Part shown: positions 53,907 through 64,000 of the stretch, one piece after another | Position numbering within the stretch: the first letter of the stretch is position 1 | Layout: the number at the start of each line of letters is the position of its first letter | NCBI GenBank assembly: GCA_029204225.1 | Contig: CM055110.1 | Coordinates: forward strand, 15,965,306-16,029,305 | Length of the DNA: 64,000 nt | Origin: Diphasiastrum complanatum | Lineage: Eukaryota; Streptophyta; Lycopodiopsida; Lycopodiales; Lycopodiaceae | Direction of reading: 5' to 3' | Notes under the pieces: model-generated | Seen by the model: the letters and a program-made list of their open reading frames with translations, nothing else | Told to the model about the DNA's origin: nothing | Databases searched by the model: none | Translations under genes and position numbers: made by a program

Positions 53907-56900
53907 TGCCAAACGCATATAGTAGGCATATCATTTAGTATAAAGTGAACAGATTAAATCAAGATCTTTCAGGATGTAAGGTCTTTGTCTTTCCAGATCT
54001 CATGGTTGTCTTTCTGTTTACGTCTATTTTATGGTGATAATCATGAGATTTTTTCCTCTTGACGCTTTTTCTTGACATTGATGGCATGTGCTGATATATT
54101 CTCCCAATTTTGTGCTCATAAGATTATCACAAATATTAAGTTTTATTCGAGTTCAAATGCTTTAAGAGTTTGGTGCTGACAGATACGATCACGGTACTTA
54201 ACATTATCCTTGAAGCTCACTTTTAAGGTTCAGGTCTTGCTCTTGTAGCTCATCATTGATTCTCATAACTTTAAGGATGTACTGTTTGATATTGCAAACT
54301 GATACTAATACAATAGCACCGATGCTCACTTTTTACATGTCAACTACAGTGTGAAAAAAGTTGTAATGCATCTGTAGTCGGGCAACGGGTGGAGGATCTA
54401 AGGTAACAAATAGTGGAGGAAGATAATTTAGAAGCATAGAAAATAGATCTTGCTAAAAGAGCATGCACATTCTTTATCAGCCATAGTCGATTTTGCATTA
54501 ACATTGGACCGACCTGTGGAAGGGACAATTTTTGCCCTCAACAAACCCAATCATCTTTTAAGACGAGCATGCTTTTTTAGTCAAAATTAGAGTTTGACTT
54601 CCTTCTAAAAAGTTCACACTTCAATATAAATTTTCTTGTTCAATTAATATTGTAAAAAATATTAAGTTTATAGTCTTCAATACATCTAGATCTTTTTATG
54701 CAAAGAGATTCATTTTTGTAGATGGTCAACCCTTGGAATTTGTTTCGACTTGATATGTCTATGGGTAGACTTCAATTCACTATCGGTCAAGCAGCTATGC
54801 GTAGGGAAGGTGCAAGGCATATGATGCCTTACCAACACAAAATCACATGATTTTTAAGGTCAAATGGTCTAAATGTGCAAATATGGGGTGGAACAGCATT
54901 GCTTCAAGTAGTGAAGAATCTGTCCAATGTAGCCCATTAAGAACATGCTTCTCCAAAGAGTAGAAACTAAACATTGTAATCCTAGTTTTCGAAGGAGGTG
55001 ACAAGGAGGCAATGTACTGGTGAGAAGTTACAACTATGAAGGGGCTAAGAGCCATCTCCCAAGTAGGATTTGGACCAAAATAGTCAACAATTGACCATGT
55101 AATTGCCATTAGAGCATTTGTGAAAGGTGTATAAGGCAAGGGAAATCCTCTTTCTTGTTATTTTGTTAATACAGTTCCAAGGTATATGTTACAAGAAACA
55201 ATGTTGACGCTCCAAGTGAGCATTGTATTAAGATTGCCAATCTTACAACTCTTTGAAGAGGTATTGGTTACCCAATGAGATCGTTAGGTAGTTGGTGTTC
55301 TCTTGTTGGAAAATACAACCTTTTCTAGTGTTGTTGGGATCAAGCATGGCTGCCTGTTGTCTCTAATACACTCAGTAGTTTGAAAGATTGAATAAGAAAA
55401 ACGGGGTTTAGATGGTGTCCAAATGGTTAAAACTGCCTCCTACTGCAGAAGTTGCTAGTACCTTCTTAGTACTTTCCTAAGTAGCTTAAACTTTAGTACA
55501 ATGTGATCAGAGAAATTTGGTAGCTCGTTCATTTGGCTCGGAGCAAGGCAATATTGTTTGCAGTTCAAAGGACTCACAAATTAGTCAAGAACTAAGAAAT
55601 TAAAGTATATTGGCTGGAAATTGGGACAACATTTTGTACAACCAAGAATGCTTGTTTTGGAAATTGAGGATAGGAAGCTAACCACAACTTCAAACAATGC
55701 AAAAAAATGAGTTAGGACTTGGGGAACATTAAAGTCTTTTTGTTGATTATTGTCATAATAAGCAAGTTTTGAATGTAAATTGAGCTAATAAGTTCATTTC
55801 TAGGCAAATTGTGTTAAGCAAGTTGCTAATGGGCTGTCTTTGGAAGGACAAAGCTAATCGTAGCTTTAGATTGCAAGAAATATGTAGAAGAATGGAGAGA
55901 ATTTGAGATATATATATATATGTATTTTTCATTTCAAGTTTGTGAGCTTGTTAAGGAAAATTGTGGAAAAGAGTTATTTCTCTATGAGATCAGTGTTTCA
56001 AAGCTTGGACAGATTGTTTGTTGGAGGGCGACCTTAGTAGAAGAGTCCAACAACATCAAGAATCATAAAAATGGTGAAGAAATGAGCTTAAAACAAGCGA
56101 GAAATATGAGTTTTGGAGGAGCGGTGCTTAATGCTAGTGAGTTCATAGTGCCTTGAAGTGTTTATTTTGTGTAGATATCAAAAAAAATATTGGATAAATT
56201 TTTTTTTTTCTTTGGATGGTTAAGATCGAGCCATCGTATATCATTTGATTGAGTTGGGCCCCAATTTTCTTTGTCAAGTTTTTGAAGGGCCATTTCCAAC
56301 AAAAAAAAAATTGCGCAAGGCCCCCAACTCAAGTTAAATATTTTTCTAATTCAAGTGGCTGATACTTGGAAAAAGGCATATCTCTTTTAGTTTTGGGCCT
56401 TTTTTGGACAAAATTTTGGCCTATTGACTCCAAATTAAGCATGAAGGACTATACTTCGCTTATGAAAGGAGAGGTCATCAACACCACTTGGGAGAGCAAT
56501 TGATTTACACATCGGACTACATCAATACGTAGCCAAGAGTTAGCCTGACATGTCAACGTAAAAGTTGTCTAATTTGGCAAATGGTGACGAACGTAGGCAA
56601 CTAAAAGGTGGGCATGACCTAGATACTAGGTGGACAACATGCTAAGTGAAAGTTAGCAAGTTGGATGGTGCTAGTAACAATGCAATATGAAAATTCAAGA
56701 TGAAAAACATCTTGATGGAAAAGGAATTGCGGGCTTTAGTGACTGGAGACAAGATCCGACATCTTGTTGATGAGGATCGTAGGACATTTGACAAGAGATA
56801 TCACTTGGCTAGACTCTCATCAACTTGTTAGTGAAAGATTTAATCATTTTTTAAATCAGTAATGCTTGAGGAAGCATAAGATACATTGAACGCAAAACCT

Positions 56901-57608
56901 TTTGAAACCAGAAATAGCGAGAGACCTATTCTTAATAAACTCTTACAAATTTTTGTTAATTCATCTAAATTTTGACTCTTAAATTTTGAAGTTATTGTTT
57001 TTTGCATGCTTTATGTTACAGATATTTTAAATTTGTGTGTGACGAGAGAGATTGTATAAATCATTGTAAATCACAAAAAATAGATTTATGCAGTTTGTTG
57101 TTGCTAAAAAGAATTGTCTAAGCAAGCAAATTAAAGAGTTTGCAAAAAATGTATTTGAGATTTTTGCAAAAATATGGAATTTGAAAGAGGTAACTTGTTC
57201 GCAATTTATTCTTACAATCTCGACTTTGAAAAAATATTAGTTTTTAAATGATGTATATTATTAATTATGTTGAATAACAACGAAGTATTTTGAAATCATT
57301 TTTTATAAGATACAAAAATAATAAATTTAATACATTCATTTTTGAAAGAGTCAATATTTGTGCAAATCACTTCAATACAATATTTTTGAATTACAATTAC
57401 AAAAAAAGCATTGGAATGATGATATTGAAAAGTACAGTACGAAGGACCATAAGTGAACCTACGTAAGGCTCCAAGAATGATTGATTGATTGATTGATACA
57501 CCTATCTATTGCAAAACTAGTCACAAAATCTTGATCTAGGAAAGCAATTATGGATCAAACAATCAAGAGCAATCAAAAGCATTGATCAAACATGGAACTT
57601 CGATGCCA
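53907..57608. other. Intergenic AT-rich region
   Basis: No gene was recognised. The longest frames (54843-55139 minus, 55920-56156 plus) have no familiar motif. Two poly(T) runs lie near 56200, and a (TGAT)n run lies at 57479-57497. Part of 54.7-56.1 kb might be an old retroelement interior. Confidence 0.4.
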
Positions 57609-58398
57609 TGTGTGTGGTATGGTCTTTAGTACGGCTTGCTATAAGAGATTAAGTGTAATCAAGTTCAATTTGCAAAGCATTCACAAAAACTCAAGACAAA
57701 TGTGTAGGAAACTCGAGATTGCCAATATGCTCTAAAAAAACTCTCCTCACTATGGAATGATAGATTGTATGTACAATAGGGCTCTTCTCCTCTCAAGCTA
57801 GGTGAAAATCTAGCATGTAATAAGAAAACTAATTGCCATTTCTTGTCCTAATATGTCAATCGAACCTTAGAATTATGCCATTTTGATGGTTAGGTTGATG
57901 AACTACCTTCGTGATTTGAGGAGTTTGGCCCTAGATTTTAGGAATTATGACCAATTAACGTAACTAAATTCTATGATTGTGACCTAACCTACCAGGCCTA
58001 TTCTTCAGACGTGTGAGTAGCCTTCACATGTGAGGGACCCACCTATCGACGATTTTACAAGGTTAAATCAAGCTAAAATTGCCAAATTGGCAATTTTTCA
58101 CACCTCAAATTTAGCTTGATAAAACTATGGTGCATCTATCTGCAACTCCAAGAGTTTATCTTTGCTTGATGAATGAATATTTTAAGATGTATTCTAGGCT
58201 CTAGCTACAAACAAGAAACCTATGAGACTCCAATAGAGAATGATGTCCATGAAGGATCTTTCACCACCTCTTAAAAGATCTCTTGCAAGATGTTCCATAG
58301 ACGTGTATTCATACATTCATAGATTCTTGTGAAAACCTCGTGGGAATCCAGCAAGAAAAGTGGAGTTTAAGCTACTTGAATATCCAAAAATTTGAATG

Positions 58399-59060
58399 TT
58401 AGGGGCCAGCATCCAGCATTATTGGCTCCCAACCCAATTCTAGCTTAGAGTTGTCATAACTTCTCGCATCATCTCCATGAAAAACGATATTACTTATACA
58501 TAATGCAAGAATGCATACTGATCCATCATTGATCTTATGTAATGGATCATGCTCTCTCAAAATTGATTGAAGAGAATAAAGGAAGATTTTGAGCTGAGTA
58601 TGCCAAGATTTTGGTACTACCTTTATGATCTCTCCGTGATGATGCCAATCCTTTGCCTTGAAGTAACTTTGCACACATAAAGCAACATCAAATGGATTTT
58701 TGAATGCATGAGAGATGTCACTCTCTTTACCTTTTCTTCTTTTCCCAATGAACTTGAGCCTTGATGCCTCCATCTTGGACTTTGAAGACCCAATGAACTT
58801 GAGCCTTGCTGCCTCCATCTTGGACTTTGAAGATCTTGTTGGAGATCTTGGCTCTTCTTCTTTCTTTCCCTTGTACTTGACTCGATTCCTCTGCATCAGT
58901 GAGTTGAATAAGAGGCTGGTCCAAAGGTGGTTCTTCAAGTTTGCAAGTCTTCCACTCATGAAAGACCATATTTCCACCATTGACAACTTGTTTGGTGGAA
59001 TACATGTAGATTCTACAATCTCTACTTGAAGAGCATAAAACTACCATTATTTCTTTCATT
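58399..59060 (-). pseudogene. Unidentified element ORF with duplicated 15-residue unit
   Basis: A 195-codon minus-strand frame (58399-58986) overlaps a 110-codon frame (58727-59059). It contains two tandem copies of SSKSKMEAARLKFIG, from a DNA duplication near 58740-58830, then a basic KRRKGKES stretch. It lies in the same place relative to the LTR as the C-terminal ORFs of the elements at 3667 and 26890, but only short motifs can be compared. No enzymatic motif is present. Confidence 0.45.
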
Positions 59061-59407
59061 GAATTAGGATAATCTTTGCATTTTTCAAACTATTACAAAA
59101 ATAGTTATCCAATGAAATCGCTTTATCAACAACAAATGTAGATTTGAAAGCATTCAACTTCATTGTCTTGTCACATCCACATAATGTACTAAACATCATG
59201 AATGTTGAAGATAGAAAATAAGTCACTTCAAGTCTTTTAACACTATCTATGAAAAATTCAAAGATAGTACATCTCCATTGCTTCTCAGCCTTGCAAGGTG
59301 CACACTTGAATGAATAGATTGCATGGACTTTGATGACTCAGCCTTTGTCTTTGAGGACCTTCTTGGAGCTCTCGAGTTTTGAGGTTGTTATCAAGATCTT
59401 CCTCTCT

Positions 59408-59755
59408 TTAATGCTTCTCCTCAATCTTAGCAAAATCACACTTTGACAAGATCTCTACTTGAGTGATTTCTTTCTTTGCCAAGTTCACACTCTCCATAGC
59501 CAGATTAGCATCCAATTTAAACACTCTACCATGTTTAAATCCCTTTGCTATGCAAACATCATTTTTTAAAATGGAACAAACACCATGCTTGAAGTGGACA
59601 TCCAAACCATTATCCATAAGTTGACCGAAACTTAGCAAATTTTTGGTGATTGATTGTACATAAAAGACATTGTCTAGATCCATTTTTCTAGAAGATCCTA
59701 GACACAAAGGGATGGTTCCAACACCATCTATTCTAAACTCTTGATCGCTTGATAT
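59408..59755 (-). pseudogene. Copia-type protease tail of the interrupted element
   Basis: The minus strand reads RIDGVGTIPLCLGSSRKMDL, then DNVFYVQSITKNLLSFGQLM and GRVFKLDANLA. This aligns with residues 344-415 of the 919-residue ORF at 28348-31107 (GIGSIPICLSTNRK, GVLYIPSLSKNLLSVGQM, GRLFKLDAF). The frame is cut at 59756 by the copia LTR, so the active-site DSG lies beyond the window. It shows that this element also had a copia-style Gag-protease. Confidence 0.75.
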
Positions 59756-60773
59756 TGTTGGGTTCTTTGTATGGATGTGGAATGATTAGACAAAACTCAA
59801 CATGCAAATTATAACAGAATTTTTGCCAAACTACAGATTTAGACTATAACTTAGATCGACTGGAGGAATATTTTGTAGGTGTCAAAGATAACTATGAAGG
59901 GAGCGAAAGTGTTAGGAGTCTAAGACAACCATGCTTCCTTCGAGATTAAATATTTCGAGTGAGTCGTGGAACGAGTATCAGTGTATGAGGTAGAAATTAT
60001 CAGAAAGCATTTACAGTGGAACACACATAAGAAAATAGAGAATTTGAAGTTGTTGTAAATACAACTATCAGATCACGATTCTGTGCCCGAGAATGGTTCA
60101 TAGTAATAGTGCACTATGTGCTGTGATCTTACTACGCTAATGACAAATTGAATACTATCTCTAGTTCTTGAATTACTTTCACTCCCTCTAAAATCTCTAA
60201 TCTTGTGGAATTAGATAATTCTGATACAATGGAGTTCACAAAGGAACTATGAATCACGCTACTGCTGATTCACACTGATTACATTCATTCATCTATGTAT
60301 ATTAGTTACATCATAGTCATAGTGTGTTGCTGTTATGTATATATATATATATATATATATCTGTAGTAATTATAACAATTGTGTGAGCAATGAGCGTGAA
60401 GTAGTGCAGTTACTGCAAAGTACTAAAATGAACTGTGACGTGGTCTACATCTGACATGGTAGAGAAAGAGCTCCATTTTGAGTGGTAATAGATGATCGTT
60501 GAAGATGTCGAGCAAGTCAAGTTGACTGGCTTGATCTTGAGAAGATGTCGATGTTGATGGAGTTGTTGTCAGGATGTCGACGAAGTCGAGTCGGTGAAGT
60601 CGATGACGTAGACGTCGTCGAAGTCGATCCTGCTTCTGCTTCAAGTTGATGTATTGCACAAGTTGTTCGACTTATGTAAGGCTGCATACTATTGTAGAGA
60701 GAGAATATTTACATAGTATAATGATGCTCAGGAACCAAATTCGGGTGAGTCGGAGTGAAGATTAACTCCAACA
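59756..60773 (-). repeat. 3' LTR of the copia element
   Basis: This 1018-bp LTR starts TGTTGGGTTC and ends AACTCCAACA, next to the polypurine complement CTCTCCCTT (60774-60782). It contains a (TA)n microsatellite at 60336-60360 and a block of GTCGA/TCGAC words near 60505-60630 whose frames are simple-sequence-like. Confidence 0.9.
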
Positions 60774-60786
60774 CTCTCCCTTAATC

Positions 60787-61340
60787 TTAACTCCTAGGAT
60801 CCTGAATAAAATTGAGCAAGCTACATAATACAACATGCTTTTCCCTCGACAGAGGCTTAGTCAAATTATCAGCCAACATACTGTCAATCGGACAGTAACT
60901 TAATTTGACAACCTTGTTCAGAACTTTCTCTCTAAGAAGATGAAATTGAACTTTGATGTGTTTAGTTTTAGAGTGAGTTCGTGGGTTCAGAGATAGAGCA
61001 ATACAACTCTGATTGTCGCAATGAGGTATAGTTGGATTGAATTGAGAAATCATAAGATCCAAAAGCAATCTTCTGAGCCATTTCCTTTACTACAGAGGTG
61101 GCTATGACATATTCGGACTCTGTGGAAGACAAAGATATGCATTTATGCTTTCAACTATTCCATGAAATGGGTCCTCTTGCTAGAAAACAAAGATAGCTAG
61201 AAGTGGATTTTCTCATGTCCACATTTCCAGCCCAATCAGAGTCAGAATACGTAAGTAATGTCAGAGCATCCTCTGTATTTTCATTATAACACAGAGCATA
61301 GTGCTTAGTGGCTTGAATGTATCTTAGTACTCTAAGTAGA
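60787..61340 (-). pseudogene. Ty1/copia RNase H remnant
   Basis: Pieces read LRYIQATKHYALCYNE, LLTYSDSDWAGNVDMRKSTS, ISLSSTESEYVIATSVVKEM and, in the last frame (60787-61068), HCDNQSCIALSLNPRTHSKT and DSMLADNLTKPLSREKH. These are the copia RNase H landmarks in order, split by stops and shifts. The frame ends next to the polypurine tract. Confidence 0.9.
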
Positions 61341-61359
61341 GCCTTCTAGTGAGGTATGT

Positions 61360-62220
61360 CGGGATTTGACATAAACTGTGACAATGTACTGACTGTATAG
61401 GCTAGATTAGGTCGAGTGTAGACCATGACATACATGATCGGTCTGACTATCGACTGATAGGGGTATTCGCACATCTCCTTCTTCTCTGCTTCAATTGTCC
61501 ATTCAACAATTTGAATCATGGATCCATAGGCGAGTCTATCGACTTGCAGTTTTCCATGCCATACCTGTAGAGTACACTAGTTAGATACCTTTCTTGGCTT
61601 ATCATGATCCCTTTGTTTGCTCTGTCTCTAGTTATCTCGATCCCAAGGACATAGTACACATGGCCTTAATCAGTTATTTTGAATTCCTTCAAAAAGAGTG
61701 ACTGTCTCATAAAGCAATTGATTTGAATTGTTGATGATCAGAGAGTCATCAATGTATAGAGCTATTATAACATAGCTTGAGCTTCTGTGTTTGAGATAAA
61801 CATTAGAGTTAGCAGAGCTAAGAATGAAGTCATGCTGCAACAAGAATTGATTGATTCTATCAAATAGGCCCTTGGAGCTTGCTTTAGCCCGTTGAGAGCT
61901 TTATGCAGCTTATATACCTTATGTTCTTGGTCTTGAAGGACGTAACCTTCGGGTTGATAGTGAATGTCTTTTGGTATGTATCCATTCAGAAAAGTCATCT
62001 GAACATCCATCTGGTGAACTTCCAGTTCTTCAACAACTACGATAGCAAGTAATGATTGAATTGAATGGAATTTTATGACTGGACTGAAAGTCTCAGTGTA
62101 GTCAATCCCATAGGTTTGTTCATATCCTTTGACGACTAGTCGAGCTTTCCATCTGGCTGTCGAACCATCTGGATTGAGCTTCAACTTGAAGATCCACTTA
62201 GTATTGATGATCTTTGCATC
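61360..62220 (-). pseudogene. Ty1/copia reverse transcriptase remnant
   Basis: The 61765-62184 frame reads KARLVVKGYEQTYGIDYTET, FSPVIKFHSIQSLLAIVVVE, VHQMDVQMTFLNG (catalytic Asp) and YKLHKALNGLKQAPRA. After a shift the Asp pair is present in IALYIDDSLIINN near 61735-61775. SIVRPIMYVMVYTRPNLAYT and LSQFMSNPDIPH complete the palm and connection. Key residues are intact but the frame is broken at several places. Confidence 0.9.
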
Positions 62221-62689
62221 AGAAGGAGCTTCAACAAGATGCTAGGTCTTGTTCTCCATCAGTGAACTCAGCATGCATGGTAGTACGCCACTTATTTGCA
62301 GTCGAACTCGACAGTGCTTCTGCTACTGAGGAAGGTTCATCATAACTGATGAATGCTTGAGGGATATAACGATCAGGCTCTTGTCAATGTTGGGCAAATC
62401 TTTAAACAATAGTCGGTTGCTAAGATGATGATTCTCCTTGCTGTGCGACATGGGTATCTTCGATTGTCGGAACAGGAGGCTTGTCGATGGTGATGGGAGT
62501 CGTTGGAATGAACTCTTGCATTGGATGCTTTTGCTTGAGGTCTTAGAATATGTCTTCAAGAAAGACGACATCTCGACTGACTGAGATACGACCTGACTCG
62601 ACATCGTAAATTCGATAGGCTTTGTGTGATATTGAGTATCCAATGAAGATACTCCTACAACTAACAAAGTCAAGTTTCTTTCTCAGATC

Positions 62690-63180
62690 AGACAAAATAT
62701 GCACATAACAAAGACAACCAAATACTCGAAGGTGCTTGAGACTTGGTTTGTAGCCATGAAAGGCTTCGAAGAGAGTTCTTGAGTCGACTGCTTTGGTGCT
62801 TGAATAGTTCTACAAATAGCAAGCTGTTGAAACTACTTGAGCCCAAAAATTCTTGGAGAACTGAGCATTTGAAATCATTGATCATGTTGTATTAAGTAAT
62901 GTTCGGGTCTTCCTCTCGGCTACTCCATTCTGCTGTGGTGTGTAGCTGGTGGTGAACTGATGATGATAAGAAGTTGGACATTTCATCTGACATGAACTCT
63001 CCACCACTGTTTGTACGCAGGGTCGTGAGTCTTTGACCAGTCTGTGTCTCAACAAACTTTTTAAATTATTTGAAATAGTTGGATGCCTGCAACTTGTTCT
63101 TAATGAACATAATACTAGTGAATCTTGAATAGTCATCAATAAAAGTGATAAAATGTAGTGCTGAACCTAGAGATGGAACA
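62690..63180 (-). pseudogene. Ty1/copia integrase core remnant
   Basis: LHFITFIDDYSRFTSIMFIK opens the core (first catalytic Asp region), followed by LRTNSGGEF, where the second Asp of the usual (S/T)DNGGEF is replaced by Asn, and YTPQQNGVAERKTRTLLNT near 62885-62955 with the Glu. The HHCC finger and the protease upstream are missing. Several frameshifts divide it. Confidence 0.85.
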
Positions 63181-63760
63181 CTCGACTGTGCTGTTGTGAT
63201 TGTTGGTCTGAATCAGTCTGCTCAGCTTTGGTCTTCTTGTCCTTCGAAGATTTCTTCTTCTGGAATTGTTGTTTATTCGAATAGAGGGCGTCTGCCTTTG
63301 TATTCGACGATAAGCTTTTCCTTCGCCTTCTTCCTGCAATAAACTTGCTGTCATCTTCAGTAGAGACTGGTCAGGAGCATTGCTCAAGAGCAATACTAAG
63401 TTATCATAAGAGGGATGAAGACTGGACATAAGAGACATGTTAGCATCTTTGTCCGATACTGGCGAACCTATTGCAGCTAACTGATTGGGTAGCTATTTGA
63501 ATTCATTTAGATGGTCAGTGACCGAGTTTCCTTCATTCATCTTGAGCGACAAGAACTTCTTTCTCAGGAAGACATAAGTCGACACATCTGTTGTTTTATA
63601 TAGACCAGGAGAAATGTCCCATGCTTCTTTGGACCTGGAACAATTAGCTATATGAGCTGTTTGTGAATCCTTAAGATTCAGTGATACAATGGCAAGAGCT
63701 TTGCCATCTTTAGCTTCCCAAGCAGTCAGCATGTCAGGTTCAGCCGACTTGGCTATTGAA
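63136..63760 (-). pseudogene. Ty1/copia Gag remnant
   Basis: Minus-strand frames read LTAWEAKDGKALAIVSLNLK, SKEAWDISPGLYKTTDVSTY and VFLRKKFLSLKMNEGNSVTD, then after one stop NMSLMSSLHPSYDNLVLLLS and LLKMTASLLQEE. This is copia UBN2-type Gag. It ends in an Arg-rich stretch without the CCHC knuckle and runs directly into integrase sequence in another frame. Confidence 0.85.
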
Positions 63761-63918
63761 CCGTTGACGTATTTTCAGAGTTATTTTTTGTGAGTATCTT
63801 CTTCATTTTGAGTTTTCACATGTGAAAGTCATCACCGTTGAACTTATTGATCAAGCAGATTTATGAAGATGTAGAAATTGTAAGATAGTCTTTAATACTA
63901 ATAATACTTTGGAACAAT

Positions 63919-63931
63919 GGCTCTGATACCA
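63919..63931 (-). promoter_or_regulatory. tRNA-iMet primer-binding site
   Basis: TGGTATCAGAGCC on the minus strand is separated from the LTR by three bases (ACT on plus). This is the standard copia primer-site position. Confidence 0.92.
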
Positions 63932-63934
63932 ACT

Positions 63935-64000
63935 TGTTGGTTTCTTTGTAAGGATGCAGAGTGATTAGACAAAACTCAATATGCAAACTATAACAAGATC
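63935..64000 (-). repeat. 5' LTR of the copia element, start only
   Basis: TGTTGGTTTCTTTGTAAGGA matches the start of the 59756 LTR and runs to the window edge. It fixes the inner border of the upstream LTR. Confidence 0.9.

Larger units (their letters stand above)
57609..59755 (-). mobile_element. Partial non-autonomous LTR element, interrupted
   Basis: A possible LTR runs from TGTGTGG at 57609 to CACA at 58102, with CACGTG-type words (GACGTGTGAG, TTCACATGTGAG) near 58010-58040, like the LTRs at 3667 and 26890. Inside follow minus-strand ORF pieces and a copia-type protease tail. At 59756 a Ty1/copia element has inserted, so the rest should continue beyond 64000. The left LTR border is inferred from its TGTG start only. 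Confidence 0.55.
59756..64000 (-). mobile_element. Ty1/copia element, internally deleted, extends past window
   Basis: A 3' LTR (59756-60773) and the start of the 5' LTR (63935 onward) bracket the minus-strand order gag, integrase, RT, RNase H. LTR ends TGTTGG and CCAACA are perfect inverted hexamers. Over the 66 shared bases, the two LTRs differ at about nine sites, so the insertion is not very young. The left target duplication would be GATAT (59751-59755), but the right side is outside the window. The zinc knuckle and protease are missing between gag and integrase, and frames are broken, so it is inactive. Confidence 0.92.

Noticed and set aside
54843-55139. 98-codon minus-strand frame as a possible retroelement or host gene
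   Set aside because: No recognisable motif, no neighbouring domains and no splice context.

Overview
The window is nuclear DNA of a land plant, probably a seed plant with a large repeat-rich genome. The evidence is a spliced host gene with GT-AG introns and plant-type exons, one intron of about 14.2 kb filled with transposon debris, several nested Ty1/copia and Ty3/gypsy elements primed by initiator-Met tRNA, and long dinucleotide arrays. A gymnosperm or early-diverging angiosperm is plausible, but the sequence alone does not prove it.

Layout. 1-9.45 kb: a decayed Ty3 pol, then an unidentified coiled-coil reading frame split by a well-preserved minus-strand non-autonomous LTR element (3667-8806, target duplication GAAGT). 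9.6-16 kb: copia fragments and a Ty3 chromovirus 3' end joined to an LTR that is followed by a primer-binding site (an int-LTR-int arrangement). 16.25-17.53 kb: tandem units of about 360-367 bp. 17.5-26.9 kb: the most unusual block. It holds a degenerate Penelope-like retroelement (ORF about 22.0-24.5 kb, plus strand) whose RT looks like the Naiad/Chlamys type. It lies between two direct repeats of about 1.28 kb (pseudo-LTRs), and each repeat starts at a (CA)n tract. 26.89-32.04 kb: a second minus-strand non-autonomous LTR element with an intact 919-codon Gag-protease-like ORF. One in-frame TAG separates this from a further 272 open codons that run to the LTR edge. It has no integrase and no RT.

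32-52.2 kb: the only convincing host gene, an eight-exon, 343-residue, triple-KH RNA-binding protein of the BTR1 type (34640-52166, plus). Its intron 4 carries a hAT transposase fragment, a degraded Ty3 element, a tRNA-like SINE head and a small terminal-inverted-repeat element. 52.2-57.6 kb: intergenic DNA with a tandem duplication. 57.6-64 kb: a third non-autonomous element of the same general kind as those at 3.7 and 26.9 kb, interrupted by a minus-strand Ty1/copia element (59756 to beyond the window) that lost its zinc knuckle and protease.

Three points deserve most attention: the Penelope-like element in plant DNA with microsatellite-anchored pseudo-LTRs; a loose family of RT-less LTR elements that share a C-terminal motif and carry CACGTG palindromes in their LTRs; and the clean nested insertion into a coiled-coil ORF that reads through once the element is removed.
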